Part shown: positions 28,441 to 41,100 of the stretch, piece after piece
Layout of the letters: each line of letters opens with the position of its first letter
Position numbering within the stretch: position 1 is the stretch's first letter
Assembly (NCBI GenBank): GCA_032718475.1
Contig: JAUCBJ010007525.1
Location: 46,063 to 110,062, forward strand
Length of the DNA stretch: 64,000 bases
DNA from: Nemertoderma westbladi
Taxonomy: Eukaryota > Xenacoelomorpha > Nemertodermatida > Nemertodermatidae
Direction of reading: 5' to 3'
Position numbers and translations under genes: made by a program
The notes under the pieces: generated by a model
Told to the model about the DNA's origin: nothing
Databases searched by the model: none
The model's input: only the letters and a program-made list of their open reading frames with translations

Positions 28441-30435
28441 ACCTACCAATCAACCAACCAATTCGCCGTATTCTTTCTTCCTCAAACAATACATATAAAT
28501 TCCAATGGACTAATCGAGTTTTAATAAATCCATGGAGATTATATGGAGGTATTACGTCCCTTTCTATTCTTGAAACATTATAAGGTTTTCTGAATGAGTT
28601 TACCTTAACCAATTGGTCTAAATGTTTCTGTAGTTGTTCGAGTTCAACAAGATCAAGGGGATTTATCAATGGTAGAAACTTTAAACTGTGTGTAGGATCT
28701 TCCGGTTTCACCATATAATATTGAGTTAAATTGACATAATAGGGGTGGTCTTTGATCCCATAGAATGAGTTCGGTAAAGGTCTAGCGCGTAGGTTGACCT
28801 CGTGTACCATATGACGGATAAGATCCGCTCGATTGTCCGGAGGTTCAACGAGTATACCGTCGACACGAGCAGCCTCGATTGGTGGACGTTGTAACATAGG
28901 AGCGTCAGCGATAAGATCTCTAGATCTTAAGTTGATATCAAACGGTTGGGGTTGTACCGTGGTGAAGAGTTTATCTCCGAAATGGGGAACCATCGAAGGA
29001 TGAATGATGGTTTTGGAATAGAGATCCGTCATAAGGATTTGAGCTTCTGGTTGGGCTAAAGCTGCTTCCTCTCTCTCATCCATTTCGATGTGCTTCTCCT
29101 CGAGCTGATTCTCCTCCGCTTGTCGTTGGAAGCGTTCATCCAAGAACTCTTGTAGAGAGTAGGTTCGTACAAGTTCAATATCATCCTCAAGATTCTGGAT
29201 TTTCCGATCGAACTGAGGTAAAGCCAATTCCTTTACCGCTTGGACTTGTTGTTGCAATTGACGTTTGTCTAAACAATCGTAAGTTCCTTTTTCGATCTTT
29301 TGCCGAATAGCGTCTAGCGCATTTCGTACAACACTTTCCTCCACCTCGGTGACAGGTTGTATCGGAGTTAAACCGGGATGATTATACGGGTTGAATGGCG
29401 ATATTAGATGTCTGCGTCCCAATCCGGCTAGGTAGGATGGGCGAATATATAGAGAGTCCACAACCGGAGTGCCACCGACTAATTGTTCGGGTAACACTAG
29501 ATCTTTGAACAATGAGTACAGTTCAGGAGGATCCGTCATACTATTAGGATCAAGAGTCTGAGGTCGCACTAGGGAATGAGGAGGTCTGACCGAGTATTCC
29601 GGAACTCTGATCATAGGTTTATTTAAGGATCGTTTGAGTCGAGCGAGCGTAGGTGATACGTCGAATAAGTTACGCTCAAAACTCCCGTAAGTAAAACTGT
29701 GTTTAGCACAACGTCTCCGCGGATGTTTATGTCTTTCTGTTTGTTGGTTGGGTCTAGGGCATTCATTGCAGTAATACCAAAAACGCACATCTTGTAGGGG
29801 AAACGCTGGTGATCTTTCTCCAGTTTTACAATATTCCTCCATCTGTTCGAAGCTATCCGGTACAACAGGTAGTGGTCGATCGGCGGTAAGATACATCATA
29901 GTAAAATAGAGTCGTTTGAGTTCTATCATAGGGTTATGATGTATGCCTTGAGGATATCGAGTTTCTAGATTTTGTTGACTGGCTACATTGAGATAAGTTT
30001 CTCTCAAGAATTCTAAATATTGAAGTCACTGTGTTTATCCGGCTCTTCAACATCTTCTCTTTCGAGTCAGTTTCGAATAGAAATTTCATGTTCAATTCTC
30101 CTCAGTTTATCATTCCGACTCCGCTGGGCATGATATTTAAATAGAATCATTTCCCTTTCGGTATCTACATCGTCTGTATCGTGTAAATCGACAGGATGAC
30201 CAGTAGTTAAGAAGTCCATATACGTACCATTACGATGCGTATAGCGAGCGGTAAATTTTCTATAGTCCAATTCACGCTTGAGCTGTTCCTTTGACATTGG
30301 CGGTTCGATATAACGGTCATCGTCTTCCGTAGTATGTTGACTAGCATCGCCGCTTATCAAACTATCAACAAACGCTTGCAGTGGTAGGGTGTATCGCTCC
30401 CTGATACCAAGATCATCTTCTATCAACTCAGTCAT
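28439..30435 (-). pseudogene. Unknown long protein downstream of BEL-B integrase (broken into two frames)
   Basis: Starts at the ATG at 30435. 122 codons run to TGA at 30067; the second, shifted frame (from about 30020) runs 520 codons to 28439. Protein-like composition continues across the break, so it was probably one protein of about 660 aa. Seen features: an acidic N-terminus, a Cys/His cluster YYCNECPRP...RRRCAKHSF (about 200 residues in), Pro-rich segments, and a Glu/Gln-rich helix (QRQAEENQLEEKHIEMDE). No known domain recognised. Its place matches the post-integrase ORFs of BEL-A, though independent origin is possible. Confidence 0.55.
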
Positions 30436-32142
30436 AGCTGCTATATGAGTTTATCGATATTATAGTTAATAATAATCAGGCTAGCGGTCGTCGCTGCCTC
30501 CCCCTCTATGCCCCCGGACAGCGTGAGATACTCAGCGCTGATGTACTGTCGTCGCTGTGCCTCTCGCCAATGTAGTAGCTACACAACGACAACAATAACC
30601 AGCGCGAGTCACTCCACTATCCATCCCAAGGGCTTGGATATACTGGAGGTACTTGCTACAGAGGCAGGGTAACTTTCACAACTGCGACTCGCTACTGTAA
30701 ACCCACTTTAGTAGTAACATTCACCTTTAAAAATACACAAATTCCACATTCCTGCCACAATTTGTACAAATTAGGGCCATTTGTTCGTCAGTCAAATGCC
30801 TTCCAGAATGCCACGTTATTATTATGTATCCCTAGATACTAGCAAGGTGCTATTTATTCCGCATGCTATTCAATGGGGCAAGCTTTCTATTGTTCTTTTA
30901 TCTCGCTTCTAATTCTAGCGTGGTTGTTACTATGGTGACATTATGGAAAGCTAGTGGTAGAATTGGGGTAATTCTCATGCATACAGATCTGGGATGCTAT
31001 TTAATAGTAAATCTTTAATTGTCAATATTCCCTTTATACATGATTTTATGAATTTTATCGGCTATTGACTGTACACTGGAGATTCTCTCACACTAATATA
31101 CTTAATAGGGTGAATCTCCACTCCCATGATCTATTAATTAATGGAATTTTGGGAATGTTATAAATTGTATAAAATGACAATTTATCAAATTCATGAGAGG
31201 ATATGAATTTAAAATTTATTCCCGTGAATTTTATTATTTGATATTTAAATAGACACAATTTTATTCCAGGACATGTCTGGAGACTAGGATCCTTAATTCC
31301 AGAATTTTGTCTTTTAAGAGTATCGGTAAGTACTACGATATCTTAATCGACTAGAATTTTAGAGGATCTAAATTTTAACAGATTTGATTTATAAATTTGA
31401 TATTTAATATTTGGGATGGGCACCGGTTTATTCCAGAACATGTCTGGGGACGTTAACCACTGCTTCTAGAATTTTGTCTTTCAAGTATATCAGTGGTTGC
31501 CGCGATATCTTAATCGACTAGAATTTCAGATGGTCAAAGGGTTCAACAGATTTGTTTGAAGATTTATTAACAGATTTATTTAATAATATTATTAATATCA
31601 ATAATATTTGTTAATATTTTGAGCTTCAACGCTGCTGTTAAATGGACATCATTCTACTATATGTATTATTTAAGATATGGCATGAGAGCAATATTGCAAG
31701 AAGAAATGTCAGTGAGAAAAGGCAAGTCGTTTCCAAGGTCTACCCAGAGCTTGGTTTAGCCGAGACACGAGGATCTGAACTTTGCATTCCTAATACTCTA
31801 CTTACCAATAATACTTAAGTATAATAGGGGCGGTATATTGTACTTTAATAAGTACTGACATTTCATCTTACTGTAGTCACGTATTTATAATATGATACGG
31901 ACAGTAAGGAAAGAGAAAATGAAATTATTTCTTGCCGTTAAACGAAATAAATTATACTAAGTAAAGTAATTAAATAATAAAATACGAATATATTGCACTA
32001 ATCTACTAAATAATCGTTAAATATAATTCTACTAAATAAAATTAAAAAAAACGATTATAATAATAAAATTACATAATAATACACACACAAATATAAAAAT
32101 AAAAAATAAAATAATGTAGTCACACACCCACTCCGAACGTTG
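30436..32142. other. Non-coding region with direct repeats between BEL-B integrase and downstream ORF
   Basis: 1.7 kb, AT-rich apart from a GC-richer part at 30480-30720. It holds a tandem pair of about 163-bp repeats (31237-31398, 31399-31565). A very AT-rich stretch (31890-32115) precedes the integrase 3' end. No protein-like ORF. Part of it may be LTR, but no matching partner was found. Confidence 0.5.
31237..31565 (+). repeat. Tandem pair of about 163-bp repeats
   Basis: Both units contain TTTATTCCAG(G/A)ACATGTCTGG, AGAATTTTGTCTTT, GATATCTTAATCGACTAGAATTT and AACAGATTTG in the same order and spacing. Confidence 0.8.
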
Positions 32143-33410
32143 TTACATTGAGGAGTCCCTAGATGTTTGTTGGATTAGGGAGGTGGACGTGGGAAGAGTC
32201 TCTTGCCTTCCATAGTTACCGGACAACTCTCGGTCTCTTTCCAATAAACATAAACGACCAACTGGGCGATTAAGTTGTTGCGTTTCGAACACAATCCCAG
32301 GTTTCTTAAAGTTACGTCGCATGACGACGAGTTCTACCGATCGCACTAAACCATCATCGGATATATGAGTCTCGATGATACGACCTGTCTGCCACCTCTT
32401 ACAGGGAAGATCTGATTCCACGATAAGGACCATGTCTCCAGCGCTGACGTTTTCTTGCTGCGCAAAGTTGTAGCGTAGGAAGATAATGTTTTTCGAAATG
32501 GTCAGCAAAACGACGGGATAATAACTGCATAAGTTGCCAAGTTTGTCGGCAGTATTCGTCTCCGTCTGTTATTTCTGATTGTGGGGGCATGGCTACAGGT
32601 TTCTTTAGTAGGAAATGCGCGGGTGTTAGCGCTTCTAGGGAGTCGGGACTAGATGAGACTGGCATGAGCGGTCTCTCGTTGAGATAGGCGGCGATTTCTT
32701 CCATTAATGTCTGCAAAAGTTCGTCGGTGAGATACACGCGGCACGGCACTATAAAGTGAAATGCGGTCTTCACGCTTCATATGAGTCTCTCCCAACTTCC
32801 TCCCCACCAAGGGGCATCGGCGGTGTTGAAGGTCCAACTAGATGCTGTTACTCTTAGCTGATCGTCCACCTGTCTTTGATTCCAATCCTTTACGTAAGCT
32901 TTGATCTCGTTATTGGCGCCAATGAAATTTGTTCCTTTGTCAGATCTCATAGTGTTACTAGTCCCAAAACGAGCGATCTGTTGGTGTAAACTCAGTATGA
33001 AGCTGTTGGTAGATAGATCATTCACCATATCTAGATGGATCGCTCTACAAGTCATACAGACAAAGATGACGCACCATCGCTTGACTATAGTCCTAGCACG
33101 ATATACTTCAATAGGGCCAACTTACTCGTTCCCTAGGTAATTCTGCCTCTCGCTGTGTTAAAGGCCTACTAAATGCTTTCCTACAGGGTATACAGTTCCT
33201 AAGAACTTGGTTTAGAGCTCTACGGGGCTTATGGAAATAATAGCGAGTTCGAATTTCGCTAAGAACTTGTTCTCTACCAGCATGGTAAAGCTTACTGTGA
33301 ACATCTACAATCATGTTGATCTGTATTTCAAGATTTCTAATGAGTATGGGAAACTTAGTGTCAAAGGACAATGGAGCATTAGTTAATCTCCCTCCGACAC
33401 GTATTAACAT
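32143..33410 (-). pseudogene. BEL-B integrase, frameshifted, first catalytic Asp missing
   Basis: Reading leftward: zinc-binding part (VDVHSKLYHAGREQVLSEI..., NCIPCRK; 33410-33108), catalytic core (TCRAIHLDMV, MRSDKGTNFIGA with the second Asp, GGSWERLI with the catalytic Glu; 33055-32777), then the C-terminal region (YLNERPLMP, LTPAHFLL, KHYLPTLQ; 32773-32399) and DUF5641-like tail (RWQTGRII, RSVELVV, RPVGRLCLLE; 32508-32143). The segment with the first Asp, normally a V-D-(Y/F)-F-G-P box, is reduced to VGPIEV near 33115. So a small deletion removed it. At least three frame breaks. Not functional. Confidence 0.85.
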
Positions 33411-34047
33411 TGTCTATAAACTTCTTCAATTGAGTTTTATACATTTCCTTGGCTCGATCGTTAGCCATCAAACGACGATGAAGTTGCGCGATTCTCTTTT
33501 CCGCTAAAGGTCGGTTATTCACGAACCTGGGTTCTCTCCATCGGAACGGCAAACCAATCTCGTAACGACCTTCATCTTTCAGATAACGTGTCGTCGTTTC
33601 CTGAATCTGCTTGGCTCTCTCTTCCTCGACCGATAATGCTTTGTCATAGGAATTAGGTTCTACGGCTTCTTGAGTGAAGAATCGTATGGCGTGTTCATCG
33701 CGTATTTTATTATTATATCGCTCTACCACTTCATTTAATTCATCGTTATACGTCAATTGTTCACTATGTTGACTGATAAGGTTACATAAGTTGACTTGGT
33801 TTAACCAAGTTTGGTTCTCAGTGAGGAGATGAATGGTATTTTCCTCATCATATAAGTTACACACGTCGTCGTTATCTGAGGAGTATGGAGTTTCCTCAGC
33901 TGGAATTTCTTCTTCACTTATATCTTCCTCCCACTTATTTACTTGGTGGACTTGTTCACTCGGGAGTCTTTCTTGCAAAGTCCTATGGGAAGGACCAGTG
34001 AAGTACCAACCTACTCTTGTTCTTCCCGCATAAGTCTGGAGTGGTCG
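33379..34047 (-). pseudogene. BEL-B segment between protease and RT, ends at a large deletion
   Basis: 199 codons (33978-33379) with the features that precede RT in BEL/Pao Pol: GLPFRWREPRF, then NRPLAEKRIAQLHRRL and YKTQLKKFIDNV. Normal proteins continue into RT from here. Instead the DNA passes within about 20 bp into integrase (33410 downward). RT and RNase H have therefore been deleted cleanly. Confidence 0.8.
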
Positions 34048-34050
34048 CGG

Positions 34051-34860
34051 TCAAGCAGGCTGTTTTTCTATTGTCTCAAGCTCCTCGTGCGCATTTTGGC
34101 CGAGCAATATCTGTACCCCTGGATAATCGGTACTGAATCTAGGTATGTTATATTGCTGGGTAAAATGATCTTTATCCCAGTTGTAAGGCTCCACTTGGCT
34201 AGTAGCAAAGTTCTTTATCGCCACCATCTTAACTGACCTTACACTATTTTCTCCTAGTTCATCCTGGGGAGTGGACAATGATCCCACATAGTAATCTGTT
34301 GATACTGTGGACTTCCAAACCTGCATAATTCCGGAAAGGTTTAGTTTGGTTCGGAACTTTGGTTGACCAGCAAAGATATCTTCGGCTAGGTCCTTGTCGA
34401 TAAAAGTGCCTGTACTGCTGGAGTCAAGGAGGGCGTTCACTATTAAGCCCTTCCCTATCCCGTGGACTCTCAGTTGCACTACGGGAAACTCTCGGATACC
34501 AATAGATGATGTTGGCGCTTTTCCAGAGAGCTGTCGATCTGGAATAGACAGTCGGGGTTCTTCTCCCTCCGTTTCGGTCTCATACGTAAGTGCTCGATAC
34601 ACAGCTGTGTTGATCATATAACAGGATTCATTCTCGTCGGAGAATTCATCCGTATAGAATCCTTCGATCACCGAACTGTGGTCAGTGTCGTTCACATCAC
34701 TGAATTGGACATGGAGTTCAGGCTCACTTACCTGACTCGTACGGGTCCTGTCAAATTCGGTGTGCAGCAGAATATGATGTTTCGTGCCGCACTTAGCACA
34801 CCTTGCGTCCAAGTAACAGGTTCTTCGTTGGTGTCCTCGCCTGAGGCAATTATAGCACAA
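34051..34860 (-). pseudogene. BEL-B zinc knuckles and aspartic protease
   Basis: The start holds zinc knuckles CYNCLRRGHQRRTC and CAKCGTKHHILLH, the usual BEL arrangement. About 110 residues later the protease active site reads LLDSSSTGTFI, where a D-(S/T)-G triplet is expected, so the Gly is replaced by Ser. The ending QILLGQNAHE fits the pre-RT region. A third knuckle, CVLCDGPHRMSGC, lies upstream in another frame (about 34945); the shift is at a run of nine As near 34902. Confidence 0.8.
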
Positions 34861-34885
34861 CCGTTTATCCCAAATGATATCACGT

Positions 34886-35863
34886 CTATCCTTCAGCGTT
34901 TTTTTTTAAGAATTCATCACACCCACTCATGCGATGTGGCCCGTCGCACAATACACACTTAGGTTTGATGTTACTTACCTTAACCTGCATCGTGTTGTGT
35001 ACGCTAGCTCTTTCTTCGGGCTTCCTTCCATGAATTCTCTTAGGAGATGTAGGGGGAGTTGTTACCTGTTCTCTCCTGTCACTGGTCCGAGACTTAGATT
35101 TACTTACGTCTTTTCTAACTTTGTTTACATAATAAGATCTTTCGTGGTCCTTGCCACTGTTCTCGTCATATGACGTTTGGCTTTCGCAATCATCTGTATA
35201 ACACACTGCTGTTACCTTTCTCCTAGTAACAGGTTTTTCACTTACCTTACTTTCCGGTTTCTTCTCTCTAGACTGTTTTAGGAGCTGTAATCTTACCTCT
35301 CCTTTTAAGAACGACATGAGATCAGCCATGGTAGGGTCTCTATGTTGTTGATCCATCAAATAGAGAACCTTTTTGTCCCAGTGAGTACCTACACCACCCT
35401 TTGGCAAAGTTGAGGCTACGGCTCCAACAACCATAGAACTCTGGTATTCCTGAGACTTACCTAACCAGTCTAGCTGTCTACAGATCTCCTGAATCTCATT
35501 GGAAAACTCTATAATCCCGCTGCTAAGAAACTTTCAGGGCGCTACTAATTTCGCATACAGATACCTAGCTATGTTAGTCCTGTTACCATATCTGATGTTT
35601 AGTTTATCCCAAACTTGTCTCAATCTGTCCGGATGTCCAATAAACTTTAATGCCATTAACTTGGGAGGTCCTTCCAAGCACTCGATGAGGAATCTTAGTT
35701 TCTCTCCGTTGGATAGGACCGAGTTCTGTATGTTATCTTTGTAATATTCATTAAAAGGTAACCATTTCATCTCATCTCCATTGAACTTGATGACCTCTCC
35801 CACTTTTACCACTTGACGGGCTTCAGTTCTAGCCATTTGATGTGTAAAAAATTCTTTAGCCAT
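34886..35863 (-). pseudogene. gag: BEL-B Gag (DUF1759-like), two frames
   Basis: 35863-35534 carries VIKFNGDEMKWLPFNEYY, FLIECLEGPPKLMAL and LRQVWDKLNIRYGN, the DUF1759 Gag core of BEL/Pao and related elements. 35434-34886 continues in a shifted frame through VLYLMDQQHRDPTMADLMSF to a basic Ser/Arg region and the first zinc knuckle. Gag packages the element RNA. Confidence 0.82.
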
Positions 35864-36013
35864 CGTATTATTTAATACCGAATTATCGGTATATAAATTT
35901 CTCAGATTATTATCAGATCTGTATGGGATATCATTATCAACAGGCTTATAGATACCCTTAATAGGGTTTACTATAGGAGTTTCTACTTCGCTAGCAGTAT
36001 AGATGCATCTAGG

Positions 36014-37590
36014 CTACACACCTTGCGTATGAAATACTTCAGACCTAACGGGCTGACACATTGTTACAGGGGGTGGTGGTATACCCATTTGTATATTTAC
36101 TAATTTATCGCCCTCTAGAGCGATATTTTGTTGTACTTCTTGCAGCTCTAACCTACTCTCTCTTACTGCTCCCTTTAACAGTTGAACAGTCCCTTCCAAT
36201 TCTCGGACTTGTTTGGAAGACTTATTTTTATTGCTTTCTAGCTGTCCGAGCAACTGCTCCATCCCCCATCGTCCCTCGTCCACCCATTCAGCCGCGGAGG
36301 CGGGAGTCGCCAACGTAGTAGCTGGATGGCGCATCGGGACGATGGGAGACATTGCGTTTATTATGCCTCGCTCGGCGTCCAGGACTGTTTGGGATTCCGG
36401 CAGTTGTCTATTGGGCACAGGTAGTTTGGTACTGTGCAAAGGGAATTTAGAGTTAGGTTCTTGAAGCAAAGGGGTCTCTAGCAAGGGAGTGGCTTTGCTA
36501 ACAGGCCTAATTATTTCTGGCTCATCTACTATAGTAGGGAATCTTTCTACTCTAATAATTTGGGCTGTTGGTTCTTGATTACTCAAGTCTACATTAGCTA
36601 GCTCCCTTCTCACCGCAGGAGGTAAATTAGGTAACTTCTGACGGTGTGACGCTCTTCTACCTCCGCTTGAACGAGATTTATCACCTTTACCCTCAGGATC
36701 CGATGTATGACCTTCATCAGAGGAGGTAAATCCCTGTCTTCTGGGAGTAGATCGACTCAGTAGTTGCATCTGAGTAGCTGCCCTTTGTTTATTTAAGTAA
36801 TCTTGTTTCGCCTGAAGGTTTTCCAACTCTAGTTGGACTGTTGCTTCAGATGCCCTCTGTTCTGCTTCTGCCACTGCCACTGCCGCCTTTCTTTCAGCCT
36901 CTGCCGCTGCCGCTGCCGATGTCGCTTTCGCTTTCTTTTCAGCTTCTGCTGCTGCTGCTGTTGCTGCTATCTTTCGATCTTCTATTTGTTTTTTCTTTAG
37001 TTGTTCTTCTTGGTCCATTGTGATTAGAATGCTCTCATCAAATTTAGCCTGCTCCGCAGCTAATATTTCCGCATCTAAAGAGTCCAACACGAATTTGGCT
37101 CCCTCACTATTGGGGTAAAGTCCAGCTAGACGTCTCCGTAGCTCTTTGTCACCTATAAATCGTTGATAATCCGACAGATAGATGTCAATAGCATCCTTCT
37201 TCTGAGGTTTTTCGGATATCGCTTCGCCTTCCACATGAGAAAAGGTGGCATCTGTTGATTCTCCGTGGGTTATGCGTTCAGTTAGCTGAACCCTCCATTG
37301 TGTCGTTCCCTGGACTTTAACATTCATTCGTTGGAACCAAGTCTTTACAGCCACTTGCAACGATGTGTCTTGGCTTCTCTTCGAGGCCTCCTCAAAGGCT
37401 GAAAGGATTAACTGATCCGCAAGATACGTTCTCTCACTTGATATAGCAGCTCTCCCTGCTCTTGAGGTCCATGTGGTCGTTGAAATAGATGTTCTTCTAG
37501 TCGTTCCAAGGAGTTGAAGAATCCCTGGACATATCCCGCTGCTGACCTCTTCCATACAGCGGGGTCTCGGGTGTTCCTTACTACCCCCAT
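36014..37590 (-). pseudogene. BEL-B pre-gag ORF 2, coiled-coil
   Basis: A 513-codon frame (37555-36014). At its start the protein-like sequence is in another frame (37590-37420, WKRSAAGYVQGFFNSLERL...), so there is at least one shift. The centre (about residues 160-270) is an Ala/Glu/Lys coiled coil of AAAEAEKKAKATSA type, followed by a Ser/Arg-rich stretch, Pro-rich linker and a second short coiled coil (QVRELEGTVQLLKGAVRES). The same kind of coiled-coil ORF lies before gag in BEL-A and BEL-C, although sequence is not recognisably conserved. Function unknown. Confidence 0.65.
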
Positions 37591-37594
37591 TCAG

Positions 37595-38149
37595 TTATAA
37601 GTCTTCCCAGGCAGCTTCCGATAAGTTAAACGGGATTCCGGGTCCGGGGAAGTTCCATTGAGTCTCTACAATAGACCTTAGTTCTTCCATCGGGTATCCT
37701 GCATAACTGTCCCGGGTCGATCTCTTATTTCTCATCCAATCCGCTTGATGTTCCTCCACAGTTATAAGTACTCTAGTGAGTACGGCCCCAGGAAGAATTA
37801 GAAGTGGGTCTGGATAAACCGCTTCTTCCATCCTTTCTCCGATCTCGGGCGTTAACTCTTCAGTGTCGGAACTAGAGTTGCTACGCAGTTGGGAAATAAG
37901 TTCTCGGTTCGGGTACTGTTGTTGTTTGGCAGCAATCTCTTGTTCTCGCTTAACTTGAGCCCTAGTGCCTATAATAGACCTATCGTGCTTTACTAGCCTA
38001 GGGTCCGATACCACTACTGTTGGGATAATGTTTCTTACAGTAGGAGGGGACTTAGACTTCGGTCTGAAATGTTCTATACTTTGATCTGGGTCACAGATCG
38101 TTCTTTCCAGGAGAATATCTGACGACAGTGTTTGTTTTGTATCAGACAT
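37595..38149 (-). CDS. BEL-B first ORF, unknown
   Basis: 184 codons from the ATG at 38149, in the same frame as the 37555-36014 ORF and separated from it by a stop at 37595-37597. The product is polar (IRSNSSSDTEELTPEIGER-like acidic patch, QVKREQEIAAKQQQ) with no recognised domain. Probably the N-terminus of the pre-gag protein. Confidence 0.55.
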   Translation of the reverse strand: MSDTKQTLSSDILLERTICDPDQSIEHFRPKSKSPPTVRNIIPTVVVSDPRLVKHDRSIIGTRAQVKREQEIAAKQQQYPNRELISQLRSNSSSDTEELTPEIGERMEEAVYPDPLLILPGAVLTRVLITVEEHQADWMRNKRSTRDSYAGYPMEELRSIVETQWNFPGPGIPFNLSEAAWEDL

Positions 38150-41100
38150 AATTTATTTTACAGTTGAATGCCTACTACTATAATGACAGTTAAAGCAAGT
38201 CTAGGGGAAATCAGTATCAACTGTCAGCCTAGTAGTTACCGATATCGCTACTCAGTGTAACGTGGTATATATTTAATATTAAAATACCGGTATACACTTA
38301 TAGCATATATATAAGTATTATTACAGACTAGGATCAGTCACAGAATACCGGTATATAAGTTTAGCCTAATTTATATAAAATATAATAAGCTTACCGTAAA
38401 TACCGGTAATGTCAATTATTTAATAATAACTAATTTTCTGAATTTTAGGGATTACTTCCCTTTACTCTATTACTGATATTAAGCAGTAGTTCAACTGATA
38501 TTAAGACCTAATTGCTGTATAACAGGCCTACTATTTTATAAATCTGGTTGAGTTGATTTAGAAATATATATATATATACCTGTAATGGGTTTTGACAATA
38601 TTTGAAATAAATGTTATTATTTCTGGATAAGAAGTCACTACACAGAAGCTGAACGCTTTCAGTGGAGTTCTACTTGTTAGACACTAATACTGATAATTCT
38701 ACTTAACTAAGTTACTTATCACTACAAATTACTTACAAATCGGGTTGAGATTGCACAATCTCTAAATAAACAATAAACAAGTTACACGTACAATTTTATG
38801 GTAATTTAATAAGAAATCTACGAACCAGACTAACAAGGAGTTAGAATTTCTGGTTCTTACAAACTGACAGGAAATTACGGTATTTGAAACCAATAAAGTA
38901 AGTAAGTTGCATTGTCCAGATAAGGAAATACCACCATCTGACGACTTATAGTCTTAAATTATAAGTACTACGTTATGTACCCAGAGTGTCCTATACCTAG
39001 AGGTTAATTATCGAAGCCAACCAGAGCTAACGGACCTATTAACCATGTTACAACACAACTATACTGCCTACACACTAAATTACTTTCAGGAAAGCACTGT
39101 ACTCTAAACCCTAAATTAGGTACAAGTACTTATACAACAAATAACTAGCAGTTAAATATACGTGAACAGCCAAAAGAACCACGGTATCTGCTGGAGTGAC
39201 CGGAGCACAAAATCACCAGTCTTTACCTACGCCAAGCAGCCCTGATGTAGTACCGGGGTTAATTTAACTATAACGGTATGCATAACAAGCATAATTATTG
39301 TAGGAATTAACTTGGGGAATTGTAGGTTGCAAATACTTGCATAAACTCTGAATAATAAATATTACGCTACCCGTACAGACTATTCAAATAAAACACAGAC
39401 CAAATGCTGGCAGACTACTGTCAAGCCTAAATAAACTACAGTATATGCAATCTCTGAAATGGTTAGTTAGTAGGCGTTCTAACTACGTAGTACGACTTAT
39501 TCTTTCGTGGAGGATTTACCTTACAGCACTGGATGCCTCCACCTTCCTAACTAGCACTTTATCAGACAGACACTCTACATACACTGCAATCGCCTCAGAC
39601 CTAACAACAGTTAGACAACAATCCTGCCTTCAAATTATTTATACAATCCGAGCAGGCTTACACGTCTTCTGCTCAATATTACACTTACAGATAAATAAAA
39701 CTGACAGAAATAAGTAAACCATACAAAGGAATAAGGGGTGATCAATCCCTAATCCCCTAACAGCATACAATATACAATATTTCTCAATCGAAATAATACT
39801 GGGTAAGTACTGGTTCGGGTTAATAGGCCTACAGTTTACCATCCGACTGGTACATTTGATTTTATTGCCTACTGAGCAATAAAGAAACTGAAATTTATTA
39901 ATGTTCTCACCAGAACATTAGACAAAATATATTTATTGCCTACTGCGCAATAATGAATAAAATCCATTAATGTTCTCACCAGAACATTAGACAAAATATA
40001 GTTATTGCCTACTGCGCAATAAAGAAACTGAAATCTATTAATGTTCGCGCTTTCAGACCTTTAGCAGTTTAACCTGCCAATTTTAAATGTCCTTTTGATT
40101 ATGAATCGACTTTAGCCCTTACCAATTACCTGGTGTACTGAAGTTACATCTGCCGAAGCCAGTCCGTGCGCAGCGTATGACCCACGGTGTGGGAGACTGG
40201 ATTCGGGTTCCTTAGGAAGTATTGCGGTGTAAGCTACTTTATATTATTCGATTGATCGCTACTATATAATCTCTGACAACTATATTTACTTTCGGGGAAA
40301 TATTAACAGTTCCTTGAGGACGTGGCGCTTTAAGTATAAAAACAGAGTTATGACTTATACTAATCACAACTAGATGGCCACAGAGTTTCGTAAATAGCGC
40401 ATTCTTTAGGAGATGCTTTATTAACCTTCACACTACTTCACACGACTTCACACTACTTTACACTACTTCACACTAATTTTCCGACCGTCACTGAATTTGA
40501 TCATATATAAGGAGGATTGTAACTGACACATGTAGGGATTATGAAATAGCATTTAATTCACACAAAACCACTATAATTTAAGTCGCAGTTGCTACCGGTA
40601 GACTCTTTCTCCGCTTACCTCAGTAATCAAGAAGATTGAGGGGTTTATGATTATTTATCGGTATTCTCCAAATATAACATCCATTAATATAAACAACAAT
40701 TAACACAATATAAAATAGCAGTAAAACAGTGCGGTGAACAGTCAGTATGTGTTCAGTCATATGAGTTGATGTTACGATGTGTGTCCAGAGATGGATAGTG
40801 TTACAATGTGTTTCAATGGTGATTCAGTTAATAGATTTACGTTCTTATAACTAAAGCCATCAGATGTTCCTTGGGCTAAAGTCTGAAACTTCCGTACAGA
40901 AGCACAGAATTCTGAGCTGAATCTAATTCTCAGAAAAATAATAACCATAATGCATTGCGCTAGTTCTCAGGTAGTTCTCCATTGGTATAACAGAGAAGAT
41001 TGCTCTGATTGGACGAACAAGCCAGGACAAAGAGTTCCACATACACAAAGAATCAGCTGACAGATTTCGTCATCTTGGTTCTAATTTCTTTCCGACGCGT

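Larger units (their letters stand above)
28439..38149 (-). mobile_element. Degenerate BEL/Pao-type element (BEL-B)
   Basis: Minus-strand order: two long pre-gag ORFs (38149-36014), DUF1759-type Gag with zinc knuckles (35863-34790), protease (about 34400), pre-RT linker (33978-33379), then directly integrase (33410-32143), 1.7 kb of non-coding repeats, and a long ORF (30435-28439). RT and RNase H are missing. LTRs were not found, so the outer limits and the membership of the last ORF are uncertain. Confidence 0.7.

Noticed and set aside
40145-40215. Possible tRNA-like sequence
   Set aside because: No cloverleaf with T- and D-arm consensus could be formed.
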